DNA of 64,000 nt, taken from assembly GCA_963763575.1 (NCBI GenBank), contig CAVXPD010000005.1, positions 124,001-188,000 on the forward strand, in the 5' to 3' direction. Shown here in pieces: positions 51,944-59,742 of the stretch (positions within the stretch are counted from its first letter, which is position 1; every line of letters begins with the position of its first letter). The notes under the pieces are model-generated. The model saw only the letters and a program-made list of their open reading frames with translations, had not been told where the DNA came from and ran no database searches. The DNA is from Bog-473 sp963763575 (lineage in GTDB: Bacteria > Actinomycetota > Acidimicrobiia > Acidimicrobiales > RAAP-2). The position numbers and the translations under genes were made by a program.

Positions 51944-52701
51944 ACCGCGTCGAGACCGAGGACGTCGCTTCGGGCGTCCGCCTCGTTGCGTTCAACCGGC
52001 CCGAGGTGCGCAACGCCTTCGACGCCGCGATGTACCGCGAGGTCACCGACGCCCTGCGCGCCGGGGACGCCGACGAGAGCGTCGGCGCCGTCGTGCTCAC
52101 CGGCCGAGGTGGCGCCTTCACCTCGGGCCAGGATCTGGCCGAGATGGCGGCCATCGCCACCGGCGCTGCGGTCGAGGGCGCCGGCCAGGGGTTCATGGGG
52201 TTGCTCGAGTGCATCCTCGACGTGTCGGTTCCGTTGCTCGCCGCGGTGAACGGAGCGGCCGTCGGGCTCGGTTTCACGATGCTCGCCCACTGCGACCTCG
52301 TCCTGGTCGACGCCCGCGCACGCCTGCGCGTGCCCTTCGCCGAGCTCGGTGTGCCGGCCGAGGCGGCGAGCAGCTATCTGTTCCCGGCCACCCTGGGGTG
52401 GCAGCAGGCCGCCCGCATCCTGCTGACCTCGGACTGGGTCGACGCCGACGAGCTCGTCGCGCTCGGGCTGGCCCTGCGGTCGTGCGCCCCGGGCACGGTG
52501 CTCGACGAGACGGTCGCGCTCGCGGCGCGCATCGCGACGCACCCCCGCCCGGCCACGCGGGCCATCGTCGGGCTCATGCGCGCCGCCCGCCGCGACGCCG
52601 TGCTCGAGGCGAACCGGCGCGAGCAGGCGGCATTCGGCCGACTGCTGGCCGGCGCAGCCCGGTCCGGCCCGTTGGCCGAATTCGCCACCAAGACGCCCTG
52701 A
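51883..52701 (+). CDS. Enoyl-CoA hydratase/isomerase family protein
   Basis: 272 residues from ATG 51883 (253 from GTG 51940). Crotonase fold: RPEVRNAFDAAMY (~39), GRGGAFTSGQDLAEM (oxyanion loop, ~75), AAVNGAAVGLGFTMLAHCDLVL (~115). One catalytic position is Glu in PFAELGVPAEAASS (~146). It hydrates or isomerises an enoyl-CoA. First gene of a four-gene operon whose members overlap or nearly touch. The first 18 residues look unstructured, so the GTG start is possible. Confidence 0.9.
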   Translation: MCGTDDARRGLPAEPGQSTVNRVETEDVASGVRLVAFNRPEVRNAFDAAMYREVTDALRAGDADESVGAVVLTGRGGAFTSGQDLAEMAAIATGAAVEGAGQGFMGLLECILDVSVPLLAAVNGAAVGLGFTMLAHCDLVLVDARARLRVPFAELGVPAEAASSYLFPATLGWQQAARILLTSDWVDADELVALGLALRSCAPGTVLDETVALAARIATHPRPATRAIVGLMRAARRDAVLEANRREQAAFGRLLAGAARSGPLAEFATKTP

Positions 52702-52703
52702 CC

Positions 52704-53564
52704 GTGCGCCTCGGCATCACCGCCGCCCTTACCGACCGCGACGTGGCACCGGCCGCCCTGGCCCGGGCCATCGAGGAGCGAGGCTTCGACTCGTTCTGGC
52801 TGCCCGAGCACACCCACCTGCCGGTGCGCGAGGACACACCGCCCACGTTGGTAGAGGGCGTGCGGCTCGACGACTACAAGCGCTGCCTGGACCCGCTCGT
52901 CGCTCTGGCCACGGCGGCCGCGGTGACGGAGCGGATCGGGCTCGGCACCGGCGTCCTCCTGGCCGCCCAGCACGAACCCATCGTCCTGGCCAAGCAGGTG
53001 GCGACGCTCGACCACCTCTCGGGGGGACGGGTGAGCCTCGGTGTGGGCTTCGGCTGGAACCGCGCCGAGGCGGAGGATCACGGCGTCGACTTCGCCCGCC
53101 GCCACGCCATGGTGGGCGAGCACCTGGGCGCGATGGAGGCCATCTGGTCGAGCGAGCAGGCCGAGTTCCACGGCGAGTTCGTCGACTTCGGTCCGACCTG
53201 GTCCTGGCCCAAGCCCGTACAGCAGCCCCGCGTGCGCACGCTCGTCGGCGGCGGCGCCACCGATGCCGTCTTCGCGGCTGTGGCCGAGCGGGCCGACGGC
53301 TGGATCCCGATCGGTGGCCGCGGCCTGGCCGAGGCGCTGCCCCGGCTCCGGGCCCGCGTCGAGGCGGCCGGACGGGACCCCGCCGGCCTCAGCGTGGTTC
53401 CGTTCGGGACCATCGCCGGGGAGGGCAAGCTCGAGCACTTCGCCGGCCTCGGTGTCGACGAGGTCGTCCTGCGCGCCCGCGCCGGCGCGGGGTCCGACGT
53501 GCGGTCCCAGCTCGACACCCTGGCCCCGCTCGTCCCGTTCGCGGCCACACTGGAGCAGCCATGA
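52704..53564 (+). CDS. LLM-class F420-dependent oxidoreductase
   Basis: 286 residues. Luciferase-like barrel: AIEERGFDSFWLPEHTHLP (~25), RIGLGTGVLLAAQHEPIVLAKQVATLDHLSGGRVSLGVGFGWNRAE (~72-115), HGVDFARRHAMVGEHL. It belongs to the F420-linked group with the WNRAE...H pattern. Two bases separate it from the hydratase and its stop overlaps the next ATG, so it belongs to the same pathway. Substrate unknown. Confidence 0.9.
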   Translation: MRLGITAALTDRDVAPAALARAIEERGFDSFWLPEHTHLPVREDTPPTLVEGVRLDDYKRCLDPLVALATAAAVTERIGLGTGVLLAAQHEPIVLAKQVATLDHLSGGRVSLGVGFGWNRAEAEDHGVDFARRHAMVGEHLGAMEAIWSSEQAEFHGEFVDFGPTWSWPKPVQQPRVRTLVGGGATDAVFAAVAERADGWIPIGGRGLAEALPRLRARVEAAGRDPAGLSVVPFGTIAGEGKLEHFAGLGVDEVVLRARAGAGSDVRSQLDTLAPLVPFAATLEQP

Positions 53565-54796
53565 CCGACCTGATCGACGACACCATCCCCCGACTCGGCG
53601 GCACCACGCCGCTGCCCAAGATCATCAGCGTCGACGACCACCTCGTCGAGCCCGCCCATCTGTGGGATACCTGGCTCCCGGCCCGCTTCCGCGACCGGGG
53701 CCCGAAAGCCGAGCGGCGTGGCATCGGGGAGATGGAGCACATCGGTGGCGGCGCGTACCGCCAGACCTTCGACCCCGACGGCCCGCCGGCCGACTGCTGG
53801 GTCTACGAGGATCTCGTCTACGTCAACAAGCGACACGTGGCCGCCGTCGGCTTCGACCGGGACGACATGACGATGTCGCCCATCACCTACGACGAGATGC
53901 GGCCCGGCTGCTACGAGCCGAGGGCGCGCGTCGCCGACAACGAGGCCAACTGGGTCGAGGCCAGCCTTTGCTTCCCCACCTTCCCGCGCTTTTGCGGCCA
54001 GACCTTCCTCGAGGCCAAGGACAAGGAGCTCGCCGAGGCCTGTGTCATCGCCTACAACGACTTCATGGTGGAGGAGTGGTGCGGCGACAGCGCAGGGAGG
54101 CTCATCCCGCTGAGCATCATCCCGCTGTGGGACGCTGCCAAGGCGGCCGCCGAGGTGCTGCGTAACGCCACCCGCGGCGTACGAGCCGTGTGCTTCAGCG
54201 AGATCCCACCCCACCTCGGCCTGCCCAGCATCCACAGCGGCTCGTGGGACCGGTTCTTCGCCGCCTGCGAGGAGACCGGCACCGTGGTCTGCATGCACAT
54301 CGGGTCGTCGTCGAAGATGCCGGCGACGTCGGGCGACGCGCCGGTCGCTGTGGCGGCGACGCTCAGCTTCGGTAACGCCATGTCCTCACTGTGCGACTTC
54401 CTGTTCTCGGGGGTGCTCGTCCGCTTCCCGCGCCTCGTGCTCGCCTACTCCGAAGGCCAGATCGGCTGGCTCCCCTACATCCTCGAGCGGGCGGACGACG
54501 TGTGGCGCGAGCACCGGGCCTGGGGGGGCGTGAAGGACATCGTGCCCGAGCCACCCTCCACCTACTTCCACCGGCAGGTCTACGGCTGCTTCTTCCGGGA
54601 CCAGCACGGACTCGACTCGATCGGCGTCATCGGCGCCGACCGCATCACGTTCGAGACGGACTACCCCCACACGGACTCGACGTGGCCCGACACCCGGGCC
54701 GTGGCCGAGAAGATGGTCCAGCACCTGAGCGACGACGCGGTGTACCGCATCATGCGGGGCAACGCCATCGAGATGCTCGGCCTCGACGTCACGTGA
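53561..54796 (+). CDS. Amidohydrolase-family (TIM-barrel) hydrolase/decarboxylase
   Basis: 411 residues. Metal-binding start ISVDDHLVEP (~22). Further ligands are CMHIGSSS (~247) and FETDYPHTDS (~366), the usual His and Asp positions of the amidohydrolase-2 group. The ATG overlaps the LLM stop by four bases and its stop overlaps the CoA-transferase GTG by four. Related in kind to the stand-alone gene at 35516 but only loosely alike in sequence. Confidence 0.88.
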   Translation: MTDLIDDTIPRLGGTTPLPKIISVDDHLVEPAHLWDTWLPARFRDRGPKAERRGIGEMEHIGGGAYRQTFDPDGPPADCWVYEDLVYVNKRHVAAVGFDRDDMTMSPITYDEMRPGCYEPRARVADNEANWVEASLCFPTFPRFCGQTFLEAKDKELAEACVIAYNDFMVEEWCGDSAGRLIPLSIIPLWDAAKAAAEVLRNATRGVRAVCFSEIPPHLGLPSIHSGSWDRFFAACEETGTVVCMHIGSSSKMPATSGDAPVAVAATLSFGNAMSSLCDFLFSGVLVRFPRLVLAYSEGQIGWLPYILERADDVWREHRAWGGVKDIVPEPPSTYFHRQVYGCFFRDQHGLDSIGVIGADRITFETDYPHTDSTWPDTRAVAEKMVQHLSDDAVYRIMRGNAIEMLGLDVT

Positions 54797-56052
54797 GACT
54801 GGGCGACGTCGTCAACCCGGAGGCGGCGCCGTTCGGCAAACCGCTCGAGGGTGTCCGGGTGCTCGCTCTCGAACAGATGCAGGCCCTCCCCTACGCCACC
54901 CAGCTGCTGGGCCGGCTCGGCGCGGACGTGGTCAAGGTCGAAGCCCCCGTCACGGGCGACCTCGGACGCGGCGCCCAGCCCGCGATGGCGGATCCCGACG
55001 GCCGCGCCGTCGGCGCCACCTTCATGCGCAACAACCTGTCCAAGCGCTCCGTCGTCCTCGACCTCAAGAATCCCGCCGGACGCGAACTCCTCCTCCGCCT
55101 GGCCCCCCGCTTCGACGTGGTGGCCGAGAACTTCCGTGCCGGCGCCGCCGAGCGCCTCGGGCTGGCCTTCGCCGAGATCGCCGCCGTGCACGACCGCGTC
55201 GTCTACGTGTCCATCTCCGGCTTCGGCCGGCCGGTGCAGCCCGGGGTGGTCGCCTCGCCCTATGACGGCTGGCCTGCGCTCGCCGCCATCGTGGAGGCCA
55301 TGAGCGGCGCGTACGAGTTCAAGCGGCCGGAAGGAGAACCCCCGGTCGGCGCGCCCATGGGTGGCCTGGGCGACATCGTCACCGCGCTCTTTGCGGTGAT
55401 CGGGACGATGGCCGGGCTGCGCCAACGCGACCGCACGGGCCGGGCCCAGCAGGTCGACGTGGCCATGCTCGACGCCATGGTCGCCGTCCTCGACGTCGTG
55501 CCCAATTTCTGGTCGATGGGCGTGCCCATGGGGACGCCGTGGCCGGGCCTCCTCGACGCATTCCGCGCGACCGACGGCTGGTTCATGATCCAGGTGCTGC
55601 GCGCCCACCAGTGGCCGGATTTCGCCGTGGCGATCGGGCGCCCCGAGTGGGCTGCCGACCCCCGTTTCGCCACGCCGCGAGGGTGGAGCGACCATCTGGA
55701 GTCCGACATCCGTCCCGCGGTCGACGCCTGGGCGACGAACCTGACCCGGCGGGAGGCCTCCGAGCGCCTGATCGCGGCCGGGTTGGTAGCCGGCCCCGTC
55801 GCCACCGACGCCGACGTGGTGGCCGACCCCCACCTGGCCGCGCGCCACATGCTGGTGGAGCATCCGCGCGTCGACGGGGTGGCCGAGCCGGTTCTGCTCC
55901 CCGGGCTGCCGGTGAAATTTGCCGAAGTCGCCGAGGGGCCCGAGCGCCGCGTGCCGTGGCTCGGTGAGCACACCGACGAGGTGTTGGCGACCGAGCTCGG
56001 GATCGGACCGGACGAAGTGGCAAAGCTGCGGGCGGACCGGGTCATCGGCTGA
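54793..56052 (+). CDS. CaiB/BaiF family CoA-transferase
   Basis: 419 residues of the class III CoA-transferases. Motifs: LEGVRVLALEQMQALPYATQLLGRLGADVVKVE (~16-48), NNLSKRSVVLDLKNPAGRELL (~78), FDVVAENFRAG (~106), GAPMGGLGDIVTALFAVIG (~180). The catalytic Asp position of the family would fall near residue 170-190. It moves CoA onto a carboxylic acid, probably the entry step for the substrate handled by the upstream hydratase. It ends three bases before the convergent kinase. Confidence 0.9.
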   Translation: MRLGDVVNPEAAPFGKPLEGVRVLALEQMQALPYATQLLGRLGADVVKVEAPVTGDLGRGAQPAMADPDGRAVGATFMRNNLSKRSVVLDLKNPAGRELLLRLAPRFDVVAENFRAGAAERLGLAFAEIAAVHDRVVYVSISGFGRPVQPGVVASPYDGWPALAAIVEAMSGAYEFKRPEGEPPVGAPMGGLGDIVTALFAVIGTMAGLRQRDRTGRAQQVDVAMLDAMVAVLDVVPNFWSMGVPMGTPWPGLLDAFRATDGWFMIQVLRAHQWPDFAVAIGRPEWAADPRFATPRGWSDHLESDIRPAVDAWATNLTRREASERLIAAGLVAGPVATDADVVADPHLAARHMLVEHPRVDGVAEPVLLPGLPVKFAEVAEGPERRVPWLGEHTDEVLATELGIGPDEVAKLRADRVIG

Positions 56053-56055
56053 TCA

Positions 56056-57099
56056 TCACGGCGCCGCCAAGGCGAGGAGCTGCTCGCCCGACTCGGCGAG
56101 GCGGTGCCTGGCTGCGCTGTTGTCCATCCTCTTCACGCCCGAGGCCTCGAGCGAGAGTTCGCAGCGCGCGGTGTAGGCGAGGAGGTACGTGGCCGCCGCG
56201 CCCGCCGCTCTCCACTGTGACGACGAGAGGCGGTGCCCCGCGGCGTCCTCGAATGCGGCGACGTAGCGGACCACCTCGTCAACCGAGGGGTAGCTTGTCC
56301 CTCCCGGCTCCGCGGTGACTCGCCAAGTGATGGCGGCCTGCCCGACGGCCGTGCTCTCCTCGACGAGCGCCACGCTGTCCCAGTCGTAGACGGCGAGGAG
56401 CCGCTCCTCGTCGAGACGCACGTTGCGGGCCGACCAGTCCGTGTGGCCGACGACTTGGCGCGTGGCGTCCGCGTCGCGGTCGGCGACCGCACGACGAGCC
56501 AGCCGATCGATCCACCCGGCGCGGGCAGTCGAGGAAGCGAAGTCGAAGTGGGGGCTGTGCGGTTCGCCGTAGAGCCCGCCGTCCGACTTGCGGAGCGGAT
56601 GATCGCAGAGATCGCCGGCAAGGGCGAGCCCGCTGCACAGGGCCACCTGCCGCGCCAGCCCGGCCGCCGACACTCTGAGCGCGGCATCAGAAGCGATCGC
56701 ATCCATGCCGGGGTCGGGTAACCACGACTCGACCGTCGCGAAGGTGTCTCGACCGGGTGCCAACGCAGTCGGCGCCACCAACGGTCTGGCGCCGGGCAGT
56801 CCGCCGGTGACCGCGCAGCGTTGCGCCTCGTGCACGGCTGCCAGGAACGACGGTCGCCAGCGCGGCTGATACGCCTTCATCACCACGTCGTGTCCCGCGT
56901 CGAAGCAGAGGCCGATGACGCAGCCAACGGACGACCGATAGAACCGGGCCCCTGTCGGCGGGCCGCCGAGGTTGGCCTCGCAGAAGCGCACGACGAGCGC
57001 CGCGATCTGCTTCGGTTCGGCCGTACCGAAGACGCTGAGCTCGGTCACGCCGAGGCGGTCGCGCCGCTGGTCGGCAATCACCCGGGCGATGGATTCCAC
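56056..57099 (-). CDS. Aminoglycoside phosphotransferase-family kinase
   Basis: 347 residues. APH fold: ATP Lys in DVVMKAYQPRW (~75), catalytic loop VVGHTDWSARNVR (~215), metal Asp in LLAVYDWDSVALVEE (~235). The usual HGD motif is HTD here. The substrate is unknown. It could be a resistance or a metabolic kinase. GTG 57099 lies ten bases after the hemolysin III gene's stop, so it may be the last member of the minus-strand run that starts at 59660. Confidence 0.8.
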   Translation of the reverse strand: MESIARVIADQRRDRLGVTELSVFGTAEPKQIAALVVRFCEANLGGPPTGARFYRSSVGCVIGLCFDAGHDVVMKAYQPRWRPSFLAAVHEAQRCAVTGGLPGARPLVAPTALAPGRDTFATVESWLPDPGMDAIASDAALRVSAAGLARQVALCSGLALAGDLCDHPLRKSDGGLYGEPHSPHFDFASSTARAGWIDRLARRAVADRDADATRQVVGHTDWSARNVRLDEERLLAVYDWDSVALVEESTAVGQAAITWRVTAEPGGTSYPSVDEVVRYVAAFEDAAGHRLSSSQWRAAGAAATYLLAYTARCELSLEASGVKRMDNSAARHRLAESGEQLLALAAP

Positions 57100-57109
57100 C
57101 CCTGGGCCC

Positions 57110-57796
57110 TCAGTAGGCGGGCAGCGCGATGAAGGCGATGAGGCAGGCGAAGAGCAGCGACCCGACGAGCGTGCACGCGTGGAACACCTCGTGGAAGCCG
57201 AAGACCCGCGGCCACGGGTCGGGCCGCTTGCGCGCGTACACGAGCGCGCCGGCCGTGTAGGCGCACCCGCCGGCGATCATCAGGGCGAAGCCGGCCCAAC
57301 CGAGTTGGTGCACCAACTCGGGCGCCACGACGACCGGCGGCGCCCAGCCGACGGCCACGTAGGGAATCGCTACCACCCATTGCGGCGCGTCGAGCCATAC
57401 CTGGCGCAGCGTGATGCCCGCGGCCGCGCCGCCCCACACGAGCGCGAGCACCACCACCTGGGCCCACCCGGTCAGCGCCAGCGCCGCGACCGCCGTGGTC
57501 GTGCCGGCGATGCCGACGAAGATTGCGCTGTGATCGGCCCGTCGCATGCGGCGCCAGGCCGACGCCGACCAGCGCAACCGATGGAAGGCGGCGCTCGTGC
57601 CGAACATGACCAGCATGGCGGCCACGTAGACACCCAGCGCGGCCATGGTCCCGGCGTCGGGGGCAGCCGCGACCAGGAAGGGCCCGCCCACGAGCCAGCC
57701 CACGAACGCGGCCACGTGCAGCCAGCCGCGCAGAAGCGGGCGCTGCCCGCGGTTGTCGGCCAGCCGGCCCTGTTCGCCTTGCGCCAGTGTGGTCAC
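57110..57796 (-). CDS. Hemolysin III / progestin-receptor-like membrane protein
   Basis: 228 residues, seven predicted membrane helices. The HlyIII/PAQR zinc-site motifs are present: TSAAFHRLRW (~70), RRADHSAIF (~85) and FHEVFHACT (~202). In bacteria it is associated with envelope or lipid homeostasis. True haemolysis is not implied. The GTG start overlaps the serB stop by four bases, so it is co-translated with serB. Confidence 0.88.
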   Translation of the reverse strand: MTTLAQGEQGRLADNRGQRPLLRGWLHVAAFVGWLVGGPFLVAAAPDAGTMAALGVYVAAMLVMFGTSAAFHRLRWSASAWRRMRRADHSAIFVGIAGTTTAVAALALTGWAQVVVLALVWGGAAAGITLRQVWLDAPQWVVAIPYVAVGWAPPVVVAPELVHQLGWAGFALMIAGGCAYTAGALVYARKRPDPWPRVFGFHEVFHACTLVGSLLFACLIAFIALPAY

Positions 57797-59001
57797 TGCG
57801 TCCTGGCCTCCTCCGAGCGGTCCGCCTGCTCCACCTCACGCCGCGAGATGCCGAGCAGGAAGAGGATGGCATCGAGGTAGGGCACGCTGAGCGCCGTGTC
57901 CGCGGCCGCGCGGACGACAGGCTTCGCGTTGAAGGCGATGCCGAGCCCGGCCGACGCCAGCATGTCGATGTCGTTGGCCCCGTCACCCACGGCGATCGTG
58001 CGCGACAGGGGGACGCCGGCCGACCGTGCGAAGCGCACCAGCGCATCCGCCTTGCCGGCGCGGTCGACGATCGGGCCGCGCAACTCGCCGGTGAGGACGC
58101 CGGCGTCGAGCACCAGTTCGTTGGCCGCGAGGTGGTCGATGCCGAGGTCGCGCACGAGGGATTCGATCACCGCGGCGAAGCCGCCGCTTACCACGGCCAC
58201 CTCGTAACCCAGCCGCTTGAGCGTGCGCACGAGGGTGCGAGCACCGGGCGCCAGGAGCATCGCGTCGCGCACCGCTTCGAGATCGGACTCCTTGAGCCCG
58301 ACCAAGAGGCGTACCCGCCGGCGCAGAGCCTCCTCGAAGTCGATCTCCCCCGCCATCGCGGCCTCGGTGACCGCCGCGACCTCGTCCCCGCAACCACTGC
58401 GTTGTGCCAGGAGGTCTATCGCCTCTCCCTGCACGAGAGTGGAGTCCGCGTCGAGGACGATCAGGTGCTTCGCCCGGCGGTGCAGTCCTGCCGTCTGCAC
58501 CGCGATGTCGACCTCGTGGCGCGCCGCATCGGCTGCCAGCGCGCGCCGAAGCGCGTCGAGGTCGGCGCCCGCCACCTGGAGCTCGTAGCTGTGCACCGGG
58601 TAGGCGGAGAGACGGGCGATGCGTTCGATGTTCCCGCCGCTCCCTGCCACCGCGGCGCACACGCTCGCCAGCGCGTGGGCGTCGATCTCGGGCGCGAGGA
58701 CGGTGACGAGGTGTCGGTCCGTCGGCGCGTCGAGCTCGGCCTCGGTGAGCGGCTCGACGGTGACCTCCGACCCTGTGCCGGAAAGTCCACGCGCCAGCGA
58801 AGACTGCGCGCCGTCGACGGCGGCGGGCGCCAGAGCGACCTCGACGCAGAGGAGCAGGCGGCCGTGCACGCGGACCTGCTCTACGTCTTGCACCCCGACG
58901 CCCAGCTGCGCCAGGGAGGCGAACAGCCGTGCAGCCGTTCCCGGCCGGTCCTGCCCTCGCACCGTGACCACGTGGGGAGTGGGCGGCTGATCCACGCTCA
59001 C
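57793..59001 (-). CDS. serB: Phosphoserine phosphatase with two ACT domains
   Basis: 402 residues. Residues ~1-180 hold two ACT domains (VTVRGQDRPGTAARLFA and the second around LVTVLAPEIDAHALAS). The HAD phosphatase follows: nucleophile Asp in VLDADSTLVQGEAIDLL (~190), VVSGGF (~282) and VGDGANDIDMLASAGLG (~350). It hydrolyses phosphoserine to serine, probably with serine feedback through ACT. GTG 59001 makes a GTGA overlap with the upstream acyltransferase stop. GTG 58995 is a near alternative. Confidence 0.93.
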   Translation of the reverse strand: MSVDQPPTPHVVTVRGQDRPGTAARLFASLAQLGVGVQDVEQVRVHGRLLLCVEVALAPAAVDGAQSSLARGLSGTGSEVTVEPLTEAELDAPTDRHLVTVLAPEIDAHALASVCAAVAGSGGNIERIARLSAYPVHSYELQVAGADLDALRRALAADAARHEVDIAVQTAGLHRRAKHLIVLDADSTLVQGEAIDLLAQRSGCGDEVAAVTEAAMAGEIDFEEALRRRVRLLVGLKESDLEAVRDAMLLAPGARTLVRTLKRLGYEVAVVSGGFAAVIESLVRDLGIDHLAANELVLDAGVLTGELRGPIVDRAGKADALVRFARSAGVPLSRTIAVGDGANDIDMLASAGLGIAFNAKPVVRAAADTALSVPYLDAILFLLGISRREVEQADRSEEARTQ

Positions 59002-59660
59002 GAGAGGGTGAGGTCCTTCTCGTCGACCCACCCCGTGCCCTCGATCCAGCGCCGCACGATGCGGGCCGGCACCCCGGCGACGACGCAGCGGTCGGGCACC
59101 TCGCCGCGCACCACTGCGCCGGCCGCGACGACGACATGCTCGCCGATCCGTGCACCCGGAAGGATGACGGCGTTCGCCCCGATCCAGCTTCCGGAGCCGA
59201 CGCGCACCGCAGATTCCGTCGGCCATTGCCGGCCGATGGGAACGACCGGATCGAGGTACGTGTGGTTCTGGTCGGTGATGTACACGTAGGGACCGGTTTG
59301 GATGTCGTCGCCCAGCGCGATCTCCCAGTGGCCCACGATGTGCGAACCCCGCCCGATGAGGCAGCGGCTGCCGATGGACACGACGGGGTCGGTCGGCATC
59401 ACCTGCCCCGGCGCCATCCCGGCCGAGAGGGAGACGCCCGGTCCCACGATGGTCTCGGCCCCGATGTGAATGAGGTGCTCGTTGTAGACGGCGCCCGGCG
59501 GGAACAGCAGACAGGCGCCGCGGCCCATGGCCCCGAAGCGACGGCCCCGTTCGTCGTCGGGCCCGATGGCGCCGAGCTCGCCCGCCGCGTCCCAGGCGGC
59601 GCGCACCAGATGCGAGAGCGCGCGCCGCAGGGGTCCGGGAAGGGAGCGGGCCCAGGTCAC
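58998..59660 (-). CDS. Hexapeptide-repeat acyltransferase
   Basis: 220 residues. A helical N-terminus is followed by a left-handed beta helix of isoleucine/valine hexapeptides (IGAETIVGPGVSLSAG, IGSRCLIGRGSHIVG, VGSGSWIGANAVILPGARIGEHVVVAAG). The catalytic-type His is in DQNHTYLDP (~130). It O-acetylates sugars or similar acceptors. Acceptor unknown. GTG 59660 is fixed by TACGAT six bases upstream. First gene of a run with serB and the hemolysin III homologue. Confidence 0.88.
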   Translation of the reverse strand: MTWARSLPGPLRRALSHLVRAAWDAAGELGAIGPDDERGRRFGAMGRGACLLFPPGAVYNEHLIHIGAETIVGPGVSLSAGMAPGQVMPTDPVVSIGSRCLIGRGSHIVGHWEIALGDDIQTGPYVYITDQNHTYLDPVVPIGRQWPTESAVRVGSGSWIGANAVILPGARIGEHVVVAAGAVVRGEVPDRCVVAGVPARIVRRWIEGTGWVDEKDLTLS

Positions 59661-59666
59661 GTCGGA

Positions 59667-59672
59667 ATCGTA
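59667..59672 (-). promoter_or_regulatory. -10 box TACGAT for the hexapeptide acyltransferase (leaderless)
   Basis: Six bases before GTG 59660. It decides the start against longer frames. Confidence 0.5.
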
Positions 59673-59730
59673 GGGGTCTGCCCGCCGGACCACGAAACGA
59701 CGTGCCCACCGTGGCAAATGGGGGCATGGG

Positions 59731-59736
59731 TACACT
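59731..59736 (+). promoter_or_regulatory. -10 box TACACT for the Tat-exported protein (leaderless)
   Basis: Six bases before GTG 59743. It forms a back-to-back pair with the minus-strand box at 59667. Confidence 0.5.
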
Positions 59737-59742
59737 CGCGTC

